Below are positions 63,345-64,000 of a stretch of DNA of 64,000 bases, in pieces; position 1 is the first letter of the stretch; every line of letters starts with the position of its first letter. The position numbers and the translations under genes were made by a program. Origin of the DNA: Anaerococcus marasmi (GTDB taxonomy: Bacteria; Bacillota; Clostridia; Tissierellales; Peptoniphilaceae); contig NZ_OLMF01000004.1 in assembly GCF_900290195.1 (NCBI RefSeq), forward strand, positions 1,582,942-1,646,941, given 5' to 3'. Below the pieces are notes generated by a model. It saw only the letters and a list, made by a program, of their open reading frames with translations, ran no database searches and was not told the origin of the DNA.

Positions 63345-64000
63345 CTAAATATTAGGTATGTAAGCTTTGTTATCCCTTAAAACAGCAAAAATAATGTTAG
63401 TAAGTTTCCTAGCAACTGCACCAATAGCTGTACCATGAGCCTTACCCCTTTGTCTAAGTTTTTGATAATACACAGACAAAGCAGGATCTTTAAAGGCAGC
63501 AACACTAGCAGCAAGCCAAATAGCACGTCTAAGATAAGGAGAACCACGTTTAGAAATCTTAGTATCGGTAGCATTAAAATTGCCAGATTGCTTAACAGCA
63601 ACATCTAAACCAGCATAAGCAACCAACTGATTAGCTCTCTCAAATCGTGAAATATCACCAATTTCTGAGAAAATAGCAGCACCTAAGACATCACCAATAC
63701 CGGTGATAGAAGTAATAACAGGGCATAAAGAATTAATCATAGAAGAAATTTCATCTTCAATCTCAGCTATCTGATCTTCAAGAAAAGAAATTTGAGCAAT
63801 AATCTGTTTGATTTGAAAAGAAAAAGACTTCAAAGCAAACTTAACACCAAAAGAATTAGAAGCCTTCTCTTGAATTTCTTTAGCCTTATCAATACCAAAG
63901 CGACCCTTACTACACTTAGACAAAAGCTTAGCAAGCTCATCAGCAGGAATAGAAATCATATCCTCAGGCAAAGGATACTTACTCAAAAGCTCCTTAGAAG
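63345..64000 (-). CDS. IS110-family transposase, C-terminal part (cut by the window end)
   Basis: The frame is open from the window end to TAG at 63345-63347. The C-terminal domain is that of IS110/IS116/IS902 transposases: CPVITSITGIGDVLGAAIFSEIG, LVAYAGLDVAVKQSG, KISKRGSPYLRRAIWLAA and KLRQRGKAHGTAIGAVARKL, with the catalytic Ser expected in the ISKRGS region. A coiled-coil (about IKQIIAQISFLEDQIAEIEDEI) precedes it. The N-terminal DEDD/RuvC-like domain lies outside the window. The frame runs past 63986 without a break, so this is a window-edge truncation, not a pseudogene. Confidence 0.93.
   Translation of the reverse strand, partial: SKELLSKYPLPEDMISIPADELAKLLSKCSKGRFGIDKAKEIQEKASNSFGVKFALKSFSFQIKQIIAQISFLEDQIAEIEDEISSMINSLCPVITSITGIGDVLGAAIFSEIGDISRFERANQLVAYAGLDVAVKQSGNFNATDTKISKRGSPYLRRAIWLAASVAAFKDPALSVYYQKLRQRGKAHGTAIGAVARKLTNIIFAVLRDNKAYIPNI
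63345..64000 (-). mobile_element. IS110-family insertion sequence (partial)
   Basis: Defined by its transposase. The element's 3' end lies between 63231 and 63344; I could not fix its border by eye because IS110 elements lack clear terminal inverted repeats. The upstream non-coding end, where IS110-group elements encode their bridge RNA, is outside the window. Confidence 0.75.

Overview
The window is AT-rich, densely coding DNA from a low-GC, probably anaerobic and saccharolytic Firmicute. A T-box riboswitch, PRD- and RpiR-controlled PTS operons, GPH symporters, a TRAP hexuronate-type transporter, strong AGGAGG ribosome binding sites and a PPi-type phosphofructokinase all fit the Anaerococcus/Peptoniphilus part of the Tissierellia. 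The genus is my inference, not something the sequence proves. Nearly every gene serves carbohydrate uptake and breakdown. No tRNA, rRNA or CRISPR array was seen.

Layout. 1-2955: end of a 3-keto-L-gulonate-6-phosphate decarboxylase-like gene, a TalC-type transaldolase and transketolase (pentose phosphate interconversion). 3051-10054: overlapping operon of three glycosidases without signal peptides (GH123/DUF4091-like, GH92, GH2). 10105-11212: split chromate transporter. 11308-12582: LarA-family Ni-dependent racemase. 12960-14624: GH13 alpha-glucosidase. 14937-20821: glucuronate operon uxuB-uxuA-uxaC-kdgA-kdgK behind a consensus promoter and two LacI/CcpA-type operators. 20927-27854: three Gfo/Idh/MocA oxidoreductases, a TIM-barrel isomerase-like protein and two GPH symporters, followed by a GH3 enzyme (27971-30088). 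30474-32143: a second, ~98% identical copy of kdgA-kdgK. 32473-40655: galacturonate operon (LacI regulator, uxaB, uxaA, a second uxaC, TRAP dctPQM). 40770: KdgT permease. 41812-43463: leucine-type T-box and BrnQ.

43471-51389: MITE-like inverted-repeat element, AraC regulator, then a divergent operon of GPH and MFS transporters, a GH78-like protein, a 6-phospho-beta-glucosidase-type GH1 and a ROK kinase without the zinc motif. 51440-53884 (minus strand): ABM-domain protein, PPi-phosphofructokinase and a Cof-type HAD phosphatase. 53885-55000: about 1.1 kb of intergenic repeats and hairpins. 55001-60199: PRD regulator with a lactose/cellobiose-family PTS and a second GH1. 60253-60288: fossil of another GH1 start. 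60398-63230: RpiR regulator divergent from an alpha-glucoside-type PTS IIBC. 63345-64000: an IS110-family transposase cut by the window edge.

How it fits together. Hexuronates enter through the TRAP system (and possibly GPH carriers), are isomerised by UxaC, reduced by UxuB or UxaB, dehydrated by UxuA or UxaA to 2-keto-3-deoxygluconate, then phosphorylated by KdgK and cleaved by KdgA to pyruvate and glyceraldehyde-3-phosphate. Each branch has its own kdgA-kdgK. The least explained and most interesting part is the Gfo/TIM-barrel/GPH/GH3 block between the two copies. I propose it removes sugar from imported glycosides or glucuronides through keto intermediates and feeds the Uxa/Uxu/Kdg route.
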